Origin: Smithellaceae bacterium
GTDB lineage: Bacteria; Desulfobacterota; Syntrophia; Syntrophales; Smithellaceae
DNA: 38,466 nucleotides
Assembly (NCBI GenBank): GCA_028701435.1
Contig: JAQVQT010000001.1
Coordinates: forward strand, 1-38,466
Direction of reading: 5' to 3'
Under the pieces are notes generated by a model. It saw nothing but the letters and a program-made list of their open reading frames with translations. It made no database searches and had not been told where the DNA came from. The translations under genes and the position numbers were made by a program. Each line of letters begins with the position of its first letter. Within the stretch, counting starts at the first letter, position 1. Shown here piece by piece: positions 25,871 to 34,207 of this stretch.

Positions 25871-27784
25871 ATGCAACATTTCGTTTTGGGAACAGCCGGC
25901 CACGTAGATCACGGAAAGACATCGCTGATCAAGGCCCTCACGGGCGTTGACACCGACCGTCTCAAGGAGGAAAAGGAAAGGGGCATTACCATCGAGCTGG
26001 GATTTGCCTCTCTTTCGCTTCCCTCCGGCCACACCCTGGGCATCGTCGATGTTCCGGGGCATGAAAAGTTCATCCGGAATATGGTGGCCGGTGCGGCGGG
26101 CATCGATCTGGTTTTGATGGTCATCGCCGCGGATGAAGGCGTCATGCCGCAAACGAAGGAGCATCTGCAGATCTGCTCGCTTCTGGGCATTACAACGGGC
26201 CTGGTGGCCCTCACCAAAATCGACCTGGTGGAAAAAGACTGGCTGGATCTGGTGCGCTCAGAAATCGCCGACTATCTGCAGGACACATTTCTTGCCGGCG
26301 CCCCCATTGTGCCCGTTTCAGCATCCCAAAAACAGGGCATCCCTGAGTTGCTTGGGGAAATCGACAAAACCGTATGCCAATTGCAGGAGAAAACCGACGA
26401 CGGCATCTTCCGTTTGCCGGTTGACCGGATTTTTACGATGAAAGGCTTTGGCACTGTCGTCACCGGCACGTTGATTTCCGATAAAATCAGCGTCGGGGAA
26501 GAGGTTCAGATCCTGCCGGAAAATATTCTCGCCCGCATTCGGGGCATTCAGGTGCACAACCAGGCCACGGAAGAAGCCTTTTCCGGACAGCGCACCGCGC
26601 TGAATCTTCAGGGAATTGAAAAATCAACGCTTGAACGGGGCAATGTTCTGGTTCGGCCCGAGACCGTCTGGCCCACCCGGAGACTGGATGTGTTTTTTCA
26701 ATACCTGGCCTCCAATGCCCGAAAACTGAAAAACCGTTCCCTGGTGCGTCTGCACACCGGCACGGCAGAAATCATGACGCGAATGGTTCTTCTGGACGCC
26801 GATGAACTTTCTCCCGGCGACCCATCCTTCGCCCAGCTGATTCTGGCGGATGAAGACGTGGTGGTGGGAGGGGATCATTTCGTGCTGCGCAGCTACTCCC
26901 CCGTAACCACCATCGGCGGCGGTCGGATTCTCGACCCGCAGCCCGGCAAGCACAAAAGGAAAAACAAAAAGATACTGGATGACTTGAAAATCCTGCAAAG
27001 CGGCGCTTTGCAGGACAAAATTTCCGTTCTGCTGGTTCGCGCCGGTTTCATCGGCATCTCGATCCGCTCCCTCGCTTTTCGTTTGGGCGTGTCCGTCAAA
27101 ATAATCCGGGAAGCGCTGGAAAAATTATTTTCCGACCGCCGGGCCATCCTGCTTCCGGGCGACAACACCACGGCGCTTTCCGCCGACCTGTGCGCTCATC
27201 TGGAGGAGCGTTTGATGAAAAGCCTCGCGGACTATCACGCACACCATCCCTTAAAGGAAGGCATCTCCAAGGAAGAGCTCAAGGCGGCGCTTCCGGATGC
27301 GGTATCCGGAAAACTTTTCAATATGGTGATTGCCCGTCTCGCCAAAAAAGAATGGATTGCCAGCGACAAGGACAATGTAAGGCTGGCGTCCCATCGTGTG
27401 CGGCTGGCGGGGGAAGAAGATGCGTTGCGGCAAGCCATCGCATCGGTCTATCTTCAGGCCGGGCTGACGCCGCCTTCCCTTTCCGATGTGATGGCCCGAT
27501 ATAAGGATCAAAAGGTGATGGCGCAAAATATCGTCAAGCTGATGATCAAAGACGGCGAGCTTATGAAAATCAACGAAGAACTGTGCTTTGCACGTACAGC
27601 GCTGGATAAATTGCGCGAGGACTACAAGGCACAGCTTGTCCGGGACGGTCAGGCCACACCCGCAACGTTCAAGGATTTAACCGGACTGTCGCGCAAATAC
27701 ATCATCCCGCTCATGGAATATTTTGACGTCAGCAAACTGACGGTTCGTGTAGAAGACCACCGGATCCTGCGGGAAAAACCTTAA
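25871..27784 (+). CDS. selB: Selenocysteine-specific translation elongation factor SelB
   Basis: SelB is the GTPase that carries selenocysteyl-tRNA to UGA codons marked by a SECIS hairpin. In the 637-residue protein, GHVDHGKT (10-17) is the G1 loop, DTDRLKEEKERGITIELGFA the switch region, DVPGHEKFIRNMVAGAAG the G3 loop, and TKIDL the G4 position. Domains II and III follow (FTMKGFGTVVTGTLISDKIS). The C-terminal third consists of winged helices that bind the mRNA hairpin. The start at 25871 follows GGGAAGAAAC and begins at the G domain; the frame is open 15 codons further upstream. The strain must therefore make selenoproteins, but selA, selD and tRNA-Sec are not in this window. Confidence 0.95.
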   Translation: MQHFVLGTAGHVDHGKTSLIKALTGVDTDRLKEEKERGITIELGFASLSLPSGHTLGIVDVPGHEKFIRNMVAGAAGIDLVLMVIAADEGVMPQTKEHLQICSLLGITTGLVALTKIDLVEKDWLDLVRSEIADYLQDTFLAGAPIVPVSASQKQGIPELLGEIDKTVCQLQEKTDDGIFRLPVDRIFTMKGFGTVVTGTLISDKISVGEEVQILPENILARIRGIQVHNQATEEAFSGQRTALNLQGIEKSTLERGNVLVRPETVWPTRRLDVFFQYLASNARKLKNRSLVRLHTGTAEIMTRMVLLDADELSPGDPSFAQLILADEDVVVGGDHFVLRSYSPVTTIGGGRILDPQPGKHKRKNKKILDDLKILQSGALQDKISVLLVRAGFIGISIRSLAFRLGVSVKIIREALEKLFSDRRAILLPGDNTTALSADLCAHLEERLMKSLADYHAHHPLKEGISKEELKAALPDAVSGKLFNMVIARLAKKEWIASDKDNVRLASHRVRLAGEEDALRQAIASVYLQAGLTPPSLSDVMARYKDQKVMAQNIVKLMIKDGELMKINEELCFARTALDKLREDYKAQLVRDGQATPATFKDLTGLSRKYIIPLMEYFDVSKLTVRVEDHRILREKP

Positions 27785-27811
27785 GCTCCATTTTTCAGAA
27801 AGGCGGTTCAT

Positions 27812-28768
27812 TTGAAAACCAAAGACATCTATCTTCAGGACATTCGACCCGGCGACAAAATTGCCTCTTCATTTCTGGTTGCGGAGAAGAGCATGGCCTT
27901 TTCCCAGAAAGGATCCGCGTATCTGAACGTCCGGCTCAAAGACAAGACGGGGGAAATCGACGGCAAGGTTTGGGACAACGCCGTGGCGCTGGACCGGGTC
28001 TTTAAGAAAGGCGACATCATTTTCATTGAAGGCCGCGCTCAGAGCTACCGAAATGCCGTCCAGATTTCCATCCTCACGGCCAAACCCTGCGACCGGGAGG
28101 ACATCCATCCGTCGGATTACCTGCCGGTCAGCAAACTGAATACCGAGGCGATGTTTGAAGATCTCCTCGCATATGTCGACACGATCTCTTCCGAGCCTTT
28201 GAAAAAGCTGCTGGGCGCTTTTCTGAACCATGAGGGAACGGCCGAACTTTTCCGCCGGGCGCCCGCGGCCAAAGGGTTTCACCACATCTATCTGGGCGGC
28301 CTGCTGGAGCATACGCTTTCCGTAGTGCGCCTGCTGGACCGCGCCGCGGAGCATTATCCTCAATTGAACCGGGATTTGCTGATCGCGGGGGGCATCCTGC
28401 ACGACATCGGCAAAATTTATGAATTTTCCTACGACGGGCTCATTGAATACAGCGACGAAGGCCGGATGATCGGTCACCTGGTGATGGGCGTGGAAATGAT
28501 CAATCAAAAAATGGCGGCAATGGACAACTTCCCCGCGAGGCTCGCGCTGGAACTGCGCCATATCATCTTGAGCCATCACGGCGAATTTGAATTCGGCTCG
28601 CCCAAACGCCCGAAAACCAGGGAAGCGCTGGTCATACACTTCATGGATGATCTGGACGCCAAACTCAACGCGTTTGATAGTTTTGTCGAGGCCGACGCCG
28701 CCAATGCCGGCTCGGAATGGACTGCTTACAACCGTTTTTTTGAGCGCTATCTGTACAAAGGAAAGTAG
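27812..28768 (+). CDS. OB-fold / HD-domain 3'-5' exonuclease (YhaM-like)
   Basis: This is a 318-residue protein. The N-terminal OB-fold nucleic-acid-binding domain spans about residues 1-95 (DKTGEIDGKVWDN, KGDIIFIEGRAQSYRNAVQ). An HD metal-dependent phosphohydrolase domain follows, with HIYLGGLLEHTLSV and the His-Asp pair in ILHDIGKIYEF, then HIILSHHGEFEFGSPKRP. The order OB plus HD is that of YhaM-type 3'-5' exoribonucleases. RNA trimming is therefore the best guess, though its in vivo substrate is unknown. It probably starts at TTG (27812-27814), with AAAGGCGG in front. It follows selB by 27 bases and is likely cotranscribed. Confidence 0.88.
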   Translation: MKTKDIYLQDIRPGDKIASSFLVAEKSMAFSQKGSAYLNVRLKDKTGEIDGKVWDNAVALDRVFKKGDIIFIEGRAQSYRNAVQISILTAKPCDREDIHPSDYLPVSKLNTEAMFEDLLAYVDTISSEPLKKLLGAFLNHEGTAELFRRAPAAKGFHHIYLGGLLEHTLSVVRLLDRAAEHYPQLNRDLLIAGGILHDIGKIYEFSYDGLIEYSDEGRMIGHLVMGVEMINQKMAAMDNFPARLALELRHIILSHHGEFEFGSPKRPKTREALVIHFMDDLDAKLNAFDSFVEADAANAGSEWTAYNRFFERYLYKGK

Positions 28769-28801
28769 GGAATACCGCCTGGGCGCCGCCGTCAGGCAGA
28801 A

Positions 28802-28833
28802 AGAGGGCTTTCCCCTCACGGCAAAAGCCCTCT
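28802..28833. terminator. Hairpin between convergent genes, candidate terminator
   Basis: AGAGGGCTTT (28802-28811) and AAAGCCCTCT (28824-28833) form a perfect 10-bp stem with a 12-base loop. It lies between the + strand nuclease gene and the convergent lipoprotein gene. No long T-run follows on the + strand; on the minus strand the stem runs into TTTCT. It may stop transcription from either side, but more likely serves the minus-strand gene. Confidence 0.55.
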
Positions 28834-28876
28834 GTAACAAACACGGCAAAGAAACCTTGATTTTCTGTTTGCTGCT

Positions 28877-29497
28877 TTACTGCTTTTTCAGTGAGGCAAG
28901 CGTCGCTTCCAGGTGTTTCTGCGCAATTTTGCCGGGTACGACGGCTCTGGGGGTTTCACCGAACGCATCGACATTGTTCAATTCGGCCATGACGCTTCGA
29001 AAACCGGAATCAAAAGAAAATCTCCGGATATGCTGATTAAAATTCGTCCCCTTGCCGTATTTCGCAACAAAAGACGCAGCCTGTTCGGTGATGAGAATGC
29101 CGTTGGCGGGGTCTCCGTCCTGGTCAAGCGTCTGCAGCAGTACACAAATATTCACCACCCGCTGGTCGGAGGCATCCTTGGCATCGGGCACAAGATCCAG
29201 CACCGTGACCACCGGCTTTCCCGCCGCGGACCCCAGCGCCAGTTCGCCCACGGAAAACGCAACCGTTTCCCCCGGTTTGTACTCGAAAACGCCGTCCGCT
29301 TTCGTGACGCCTTTGAGCGACGGGGTCGCGTAGGTAATCCCGCCCACCGGACCATCCATAAAAACACCTTTTAAAGCCGGCGGTGCGCTGCTTACACTGC
29401 TGCCGAGGGAGCCGCAGCCGACAACCAGCATAGCCAGAAAAATTCCTGAAACCGACAAGATAAAACAACGCATCAGAAAATTTGCTTTCTTCATCAT
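28877..29497 (-). CDS. Lipoprotein of unknown function
   Basis: This is a 206-residue protein with a basic N-terminus, a hydrophobic stretch (FILSVSGIFLAMLVV) and the lipobox VVGC, so Cys28 should be lipidated. The mature part contains GPVGGITYATPSLKGVTKAD followed by FEYKPGETVAFSVGELALG. That pattern, a turn-rich segment with TxADGxFxYxPGExVxFxxG, recurs in surface lipoproteins of many Gram-negative bacteria and suggests a beta-sandwich module. The C-terminal half is more helical (LLQTLDQDGDPANGI, SVMAELNNVDAFGE). No enzymatic motif is seen. It has its own promoter and ribosome-binding site (GAGAGGAG) and is probably monocistronic. Confidence 0.75.
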   Translation of the reverse strand: MMKKANFLMRCFILSVSGIFLAMLVVGCGSLGSSVSSAPPALKGVFMDGPVGGITYATPSLKGVTKADGVFEYKPGETVAFSVGELALGSAAGKPVVTVLDLVPDAKDASDQRVVNICVLLQTLDQDGDPANGILITEQAASFVAKYGKGTNFNQHIRRFSFDSGFRSVMAELNNVDAFGETPRAVVPGKIAQKHLEATLASLKKQ

Positions 29498-29530
29498 GCT
29501 ACTCCTCTCTTCAATTTTTAAATTTGTTTT

Positions 29531-29559
29531 CTCATAATATACACGGATCGGATTGTCAA
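29531..29559 (-). promoter_or_regulatory. Promoter of the lipoprotein gene
   Basis: On the minus strand a perfect TTGACA (29554-29559) is 17 bases from TATGAG (29531-29536). The expected start near 29524 gives a leader of about 27 bases before the ATG. Confidence 0.6.
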
Positions 29560-29594
29560 TGACTTAAAAAACTTTTCCCGGCAATCCCCCGCGA

Positions 29595-30629
29595 TCATCG
29601 GCGCCTGGCGGTTTGCGCAATCTGCAGCCGCCGGGCTTCAGGCAGCAGGCATCCAGCCGTGCAGATTTCCGAACAATTCCCGTCGCATGGCTCAACATGA
29701 ATCGTCACCTCTGCTGCGGGATATTGAACCGTCATGGCATACTTCAACTCCCGGGCAATCCCGTGGGATGCCTCCACCGTCATTTGAGGATCCACCTTGA
29801 TATGAAATTCAATAAAACGAAAATGACCGGCCTTGCGCGTCTTTAACTGATGATAACCGTGAATTTCCGGTTGGCGGCCGGCAATCGCGCCGCGGATCCA
29901 TGCCTCTTCTTCCGGAGGCAATTTGACGTCCATCAGATCGCCGATGGCCCTGACGCTCAGATCGTAAGCCGCTTTTAAAATCAACCCCGCGACAAAGATG
30001 GCCGCGACCGGATCAAGCCAGTGAATGCGCGGATCGGCAAAAAAGAAATGACTGATCCAGATGATGGCCAGGCTGACCATTACGCCCACCGACGTATAAA
30101 CATCGGTCCGCAAATGCCAGGCGTCCGCCGTGAGCGCGAGGGAATCCGCTTCTTTGCCCACCGCGAAAAGCCGCCGGGAAACCAAATAATTGATAACGGC
30201 GGACAAAAACATCACCGCAACGCCCCAGCCGGGCGATTCCACGACCTGCGCGGACGTCAGTTTGCGGACGGATTCGAAAATGATCCAGAAGGCCGCAATA
30301 AAAATCAAAGCCGCCTCGATGAAACCGGAAATGCTTTCGACTTTGCCGTGGCCGAAGGGATGGAAATCGTCGGCCGGAAGATGTGAGGTCTTGACGGAAA
30401 AAAGGGCGATGGCCGCCGCCAGCAGATCCATCCCGGAATGAATCGCCTCGGATAAAATGGCAACGGAGCCAATCAGCAAGCCGACCGCGGCTTTGAAGAT
30501 CACCAGGACGGCATTGGAGGCGACAGAAAGCATCGCCACCCGTTCTTTGCGCTGCTGGATGGACGCCAATGGAAAATCCCCCTGTTTCATTTTTTTTGAG
30601 CATATCACGACGGCCGGGGAATATCCCAT
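29595..30629 (-). CDS. Cation diffusion facilitator (CDF) metal exporter
   Basis: This is a protein of about 344 residues that exports divalent metal, most likely Zn2+, in exchange for protons across the inner membrane. Six membrane segments begin at MLSVASNAVLVIFKAAVGLL. The transport-site residues are HxxxD in helix 2 (EAIHSGMDLL) and HxxxD in helix 5 (AWHLRTDVY), a pattern linked to zinc preference. The cytoplasmic C-terminal ferredoxin-like domain has HFRFIEFHIKVDPQMTVEASH and ends with a tail bearing C-x3-C-x3-C-x3-C (CDGNCSEICTAGC). GGAG seven bases before ATG 30629 supports that start; an ATG at 30590 also fits. It is divergent from the aminomutase gene. The open frame extends to 31106 over that gene and is not real there. 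Confidence 0.88.
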   Translation of the reverse strand: MGYSPAVVICSKKMKQGDFPLASIQQRKERVAMLSVASNAVLVIFKAAVGLLIGSVAILSEAIHSGMDLLAAAIALFSVKTSHLPADDFHPFGHGKVESISGFIEAALIFIAAFWIIFESVRKLTSAQVVESPGWGVAVMFLSAVINYLVSRRLFAVGKEADSLALTADAWHLRTDVYTSVGVMVSLAIIWISHFFFADPRIHWLDPVAAIFVAGLILKAAYDLSVRAIGDLMDVKLPPEEEAWIRGAIAGRQPEIHGYHQLKTRKAGHFRFIEFHIKVDPQMTVEASHGIARELKYAMTVQYPAAEVTIHVEPCDGNCSEICTAGCLLPEARRLQIAQTARRR

Positions 30630-30713
30630 TTTTTTGCTCCGGGCAACAAGGGGAATCTCTTTCCAGCGGGGAAAAATTGTGATACGCATCCGCCGAAAAG
30701 AGTGACTGACATC

Positions 30714-31811
30714 ATGCGTAAAAAATTTTTTTCCCGGTTCCCCGACGGATCTTCCCGAAACTGGCAGGATTGGCGCTGGCAATTGCGCCGTCGTGCGACA
30801 TCTCTGCCCGCTTTGACCCGCATTCTGGAAACGCCGCCGCGCGGCGGGAAACCGCTGGAACGCTTGATATCCCGCTATCCCATGGCTGTTACGCCTTACT
30901 ACCTGTCCCTTCTGAACCCCGACGATGAAAACGACCCCCTGTCTGTGCAATGCGTGCCGGATTTCAGGGAGCTGTCCTTCTCGGCCGGCCTTACGGACGA
31001 CCCGCTCGGCGAAGATCTCTCCATGCCCGTTCCGAACCTGATTCAGCGCTATCCCGACCGCGTGCTGGCCATCGTCACACACCGGTGCGCCACCTACTGC
31101 CGGCATTGCAACCGTAAACGTTTCTGGAGGGTTCCTGAAGCCGGTTCCTTAAAAAGCCGCCTGGCCCCCATGGTCCGCTTTGTATCGGAAACGCCCCGTG
31201 TGCGTGAAGTCATCCTCTCCGGCGGCGACCCGCTGATGTTTGACGATGCCTCTCTGGAAATGATCCTGTCCTCGTTTGCGTCCATACCGCACGTCGAGGT
31301 GCTGCGCATCGGCAGCCGCGCCCCCGTGGTCCTGCCGATGAGAATCACGGGAAATCTCTGCCGGATTCTGAAGCGGCACCGGCCGTTATGGTTCAACACC
31401 CAGTTCAACCACCCCGCGGAGATCACCCCGGATGCCGCGCGGGCCTGCAACCGGATCCAGGAGGCGGGAATTCCGGTTTCCAATCAGTCGGTTCTGCTCC
31501 AGGGCGTCAACGACTCGCCGGAGGTTATGCAAAGCCTGCTGAACGGATTGCAGAAAATATCGGTTCGTCCTTATTATCTTTTCCACTGCGAACCCGCGCG
31601 GGGCTGCGGCCATTTCCGCACGGACATCAGGAAGGGGCTGAAGCTCATGGAAAAGCTTCGTCAACGCTGCTCGGGTCTCGCGCTTCCGCAATACGTGGCC
31701 GATCTGCCCGGGCAGGAGGGGAAAGTCCCCCTTTGGCCCCTGTCGCGGCCGATCCAAAATGCCTTGCGAAAACATCAAGATTTTTTTGACAATTTTGAAG
31801 AATTGGATTAG
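30714..31811 (+). CDS. epmB: KamA/EpmB-family radical SAM lysine 2,3-aminomutase
   Basis: This is a 365-residue PLP- and [4Fe-4S]/SAM-dependent enzyme expected to turn L-lysine into beta-lysine. The radical SAM motif is CATYCRHC (Cys125, Cys129, Cys132), followed by Arg134. Lys337 in ADLPGQEGKVPL is the predicted PLP lysine. Asp330, a lysine side-chain ligand in clostridial KamA, is kept, but the other ligand (Asp293) is glutamate here (LFHCEPARG). The long C-terminal tail of KamA is absent. Adjacent efp and epmA argue that the product modifies EF-P, as with EpmB. I chose ATG 30714, which also brings residue numbers into register with KamA as I remember it; GTG 30702 is possible. The symbol rests on context. 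Confidence 0.85.
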   Translation: MRKKFFSRFPDGSSRNWQDWRWQLRRRATSLPALTRILETPPRGGKPLERLISRYPMAVTPYYLSLLNPDDENDPLSVQCVPDFRELSFSAGLTDDPLGEDLSMPVPNLIQRYPDRVLAIVTHRCATYCRHCNRKRFWRVPEAGSLKSRLAPMVRFVSETPRVREVILSGGDPLMFDDASLEMILSSFASIPHVEVLRIGSRAPVVLPMRITGNLCRILKRHRPLWFNTQFNHPAEITPDAARACNRIQEAGIPVSNQSVLLQGVNDSPEVMQSLLNGLQKISVRPYYLFHCEPARGCGHFRTDIRKGLKLMEKLRQRCSGLALPQYVADLPGQEGKVPLWPLSRPIQNALRKHQDFFDNFEELD

Positions 31812-31814
31812 GAA
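31786..31814 (+). promoter_or_regulatory. Possible internal promoter of efp
   Basis: A perfect TTGACA at 31786-31791, inside the last codons of the aminomutase gene, is 17 bases from a poor -10 (TAGGAA at 31809-31814). It could let efp and epmA be expressed apart from the aminomutase, but the -10 is weak. Confidence 0.3.
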
Positions 31815-31864
31815 GAGCGCGAATATATTGCTTCAGAGCCGTCAACGAAGGAGAAGGAATTTTT

Positions 31865-32428
31865 ATGTACACCGCCAGTGATTTGAGAAAAGGCCTGCGC
31901 CTGAAAATCGACAACGATCCCTACGTAATCACCGAATTCAACTTTGTCAAACCCGGGAAGGGACAGGCGCTATACCGATGCAAATTAAAGAACATGCTCA
32001 CCGGAAGCCAGTTTGAACGGACCTTCCGCTCCGTCGATATGTTTGAGCCGGCCGATCTGCGCGAAAAGAAAATGCAGTATCTGTACAAAGAAGGAGACAA
32101 ATTCTGCTTCATGGACAACGAGACCTTTGAACAGGTCTATCTGACCGAGGGGCAGGTCGGAGACGCCGTGAACTTTCTGCTCGACAATATAGAAGTTGAA
32201 ATCCTGCTCTTTGAAGACCGTCCCATCGGCATCAGCCTGCCCAATTTTGTCGAGCTGATCGTTACCGAAGCCGAACCGTGGGCCAAGGGAGACACGGTGT
32301 CCGGCGCAACCAAACCCGTCAAGGTGCAAACCGGCTGCACGATTCTGGTGCCGACCTTCGTCAGCGAAGGCGAAAAAATCCGCATTGACACGCGAACGGG
32401 AGAATATCTGACGCGGGTCAAAGGCTAG
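31865..32428 (+). CDS. efp: Translation elongation factor P
   Basis: EF-P binds between the P and E sites of stalled ribosomes and speeds polyproline synthesis. The 187-residue protein has the usual three beta-barrel domains. The loop reaching the peptidyl-transferase centre reads FVKPGKGQALYRCKLKN, with Lys32 equivalent to E. coli Lys34, the residue that receives beta-lysine. The middle domain has FCFMDNETFEQVYL and the C-terminus ends RIDTRTGEYLTRVKG. AAGGAGAAGG precedes the ATG. It lies five bases before epmA and 53 after the aminomutase, so the modification enzymes and their target are encoded together. Confidence 0.97.
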   Translation: MYTASDLRKGLRLKIDNDPYVITEFNFVKPGKGQALYRCKLKNMLTGSQFERTFRSVDMFEPADLREKKMQYLYKEGDKFCFMDNETFEQVYLTEGQVGDAVNFLLDNIEVEILLFEDRPIGISLPNFVELIVTEAEPWAKGDTVSGATKPVKVQTGCTILVPTFVSEGEKIRIDTRTGEYLTRVKG

Positions 32429-32433
32429 CCGCT

Positions 32434-33372
32434 TTGAGCACACTCCGGCAGGACGACCTATTTCACCTCGCTCGCAAGTCGCAGGCCCTGCAACTGCGCG
32501 CCGGATTTATCGAACATCTTCGCCGCTTCTTTATTCAACAAGGCTTTCTGGAAATCGAAACCCCTCTGCGCATCCCCTCGCCAGCGCCGGAAGAGCATAT
32601 TGAACCCCTTCCATCCGGAAGCTGGTTTTTACAGACCTCCCCCGAGATTTGCATGAAAAGACTTTTGGCCGCCGGTTATCCCCGAATCTTCCAGTTCTGT
32701 AAATGTTTTCGCGCCGGCGAAAGAGGCAACCGGCACCTGCCGGAATTTTCGATGCTCGAGTGGTACGTCCTGCAGTACGACTACCGGCAACTCATGGACC
32801 AGTGCGAAGATCTTCTCATATCCGCCTGTCAGGCGATGGGACATTCCGGAAAGGTCATCTGGCAGAATAAAACCATCCGCCTGTCGCCGCCCTGGGAAAG
32901 AATCACCGTGGCGGACGCTTTTTCCCGATACGCGCCCGTCAGCCTGCAAAACGCGCTGGCCGGCGACCGCTTTGACGAGGTGTTGGTTGAGCATGTCGAA
33001 CCGAACCTCGGCAATGACCATCCAACGTTCCTTTTTGATTATCCGGCGCAAATGGCCTCTTTGGCTAAAATCAAAAAAGACGATTCAACCGTCGCGGAGC
33101 GCTTTGAGCTTTACATCGGGGGCATGGAAATCGCCAACGGCTTTTCGGAATTGACCGACGCCCGGGAGCAGAGACGCCGCTTTGAAGAAGCCCTGGAGGC
33201 GCGGGCGGCAAAGGATCAGGCCCGCTATGCCATGCCGGAGCCGTTTCTGGCGTCTCTGGAAAACCTGCCGCCCTGCGCCGGCATCGCGCTGGGCCTGGAT
33301 AGGATGATCATGATTCTGGCCGATACGGCGAACATCGATGATGTCATTGCCTTTCCACCTGAAACACTGTAA
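32434..33372 (+). CDS. epmA: EF-P--(R)-beta-lysine ligase EpmA
   Basis: EpmA (PoxA/GenX) is a truncated class II lysyl-tRNA synthetase paralogue that activates beta-lysine and joins it to the conserved EF-P lysine. The 312-residue protein lacks the N-terminal anticodon-binding domain. It has the class II motif 2 region CFRAGERGNRHLPEFSMLEW and motif 3 CAGIALGLDRMIMIL; the Ala in GIALG follows EpmA rather than LysRS (GIGIG). The first codon is TTG (32434-32436), with AAAGG at the end of efp as a likely binding site; no ATG is suitably placed. Neither epmC nor a full lysS is nearby. Confidence 0.93.
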   Translation: MSTLRQDDLFHLARKSQALQLRAGFIEHLRRFFIQQGFLEIETPLRIPSPAPEEHIEPLPSGSWFLQTSPEICMKRLLAAGYPRIFQFCKCFRAGERGNRHLPEFSMLEWYVLQYDYRQLMDQCEDLLISACQAMGHSGKVIWQNKTIRLSPPWERITVADAFSRYAPVSLQNALAGDRFDEVLVEHVEPNLGNDHPTFLFDYPAQMASLAKIKKDDSTVAERFELYIGGMEIANGFSELTDAREQRRRFEEALEARAAKDQARYAMPEPFLASLENLPPCAGIALGLDRMIMILADTANIDDVIAFPPETL

Positions 33373-33402
33373 CCGCAAAAAGACACACAAGAAAAAGATC
33401 TA

Positions 33403-33431
33403 TTGACAAGCCTTTTTTTTTCCTTTAGGTT
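33403..33431 (+). promoter_or_regulatory. Candidate promoter of the tol-pal operon
   Basis: A perfect TTGACA at 33403-33408 lies in the 119-base gap after epmA. At 17 bases it is followed by TAGGTT (33426-33431), a weak -10. A T9 tract fills the spacer. No hairpin precedes the T tract, so it is not a terminator. Confidence 0.4.
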
Positions 33432-33491
33432 ACTCGGCAAACACAGACAAAATAATGGGGCAATAAAGCAAATGATTCTGGAGATTTAGAC

Positions 33492-34187
33492 ATGGAAAGT
33501 AATTTTCACGGTTCTCTGCTGGGCATGATTTTAGACGCAGGTTTGATGGTTAAATTTGTGTTGCTGATCCTGCTGGTTTTTTCCATCATTTCCTGGACGA
33601 TCATTTTTATCAAACTTCGCTCCTATCGCCGGATCCGCCTGGAAAACGAGGCTTTCAATTCCGATTATCAGAACAGCACGAAACTTTCCGATCTTCTTCC
33701 GGCCTCCAGGAAGTATCCCTTCTCCACCATGGCTGAAGTTTTCCGTGCCGGCTACACGGAAATGACCAAAACGAACCGGCTCTCCCGGGATGCGGCGCGG
33801 CCCGAGGAAATCAGCCTGTCCTCTCTGGACAACGTGGAGCGCGCCCTTAACCGCGCCTCCAGCACCGAAATGACCAAACTGGAGTCCGCACTGGGATTTC
33901 TGGCCACAACCGGTTCGGCCAGTCCCTTCATCGGATTGTTCGGAACCGTCTGGGGAATCATGGAAACCTTCAAATCCATCGGCGCGAGAGGTTCGGCGAC
34001 GCTGGCCGTTGTCGCCCCCGGCATCTCGGAAGCGCTGATTGCGACGGCCGCAGGCCTTGCCGCGGCCATTCCCGCCGTCATTTTCTACAACTACTTTCTA
34101 AACAAATCCAGAACGATGGTGCAGGAAATGGATAATTTCGCGGATGAATTTCTAAACATCGTCGAACGTTATCTGATCCGTAAATAA
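33492..34187 (+). CDS. tolQ: Tol-Pal system proton channel subunit TolQ
   Basis: TolQ is the inner-membrane MotA/TolQ/ExbB-family subunit that, with TolR, converts the proton gradient into movement of TolA. The 231-residue protein has one N-terminal helix (VKFVLLILLVFSIISWTIIF), a long cytoplasmic loop, and two further helices beginning GFLATTGSASPFIGLFGTVW and LIATAAGLAAAIPAVIFYN, the conserved channel helices. Position as first gene before tolR, tolA, tolB and pal favours TolQ over ExbB. Confidence 0.94.
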   Translation: MESNFHGSLLGMILDAGLMVKFVLLILLVFSIISWTIIFIKLRSYRRIRLENEAFNSDYQNSTKLSDLLPASRKYPFSTMAEVFRAGYTEMTKTNRLSRDAARPEEISLSSLDNVERALNRASSTEMTKLESALGFLATTGSASPFIGLFGTVWGIMETFKSIGARGSATLAVVAPGISEALIATAAGLAAAIPAVIFYNYFLNKSRTMVQEMDNFADEFLNIVERYLIRK

Positions 34188-34207
34188 ACGATATCGGGTG
34201 AAACGGA

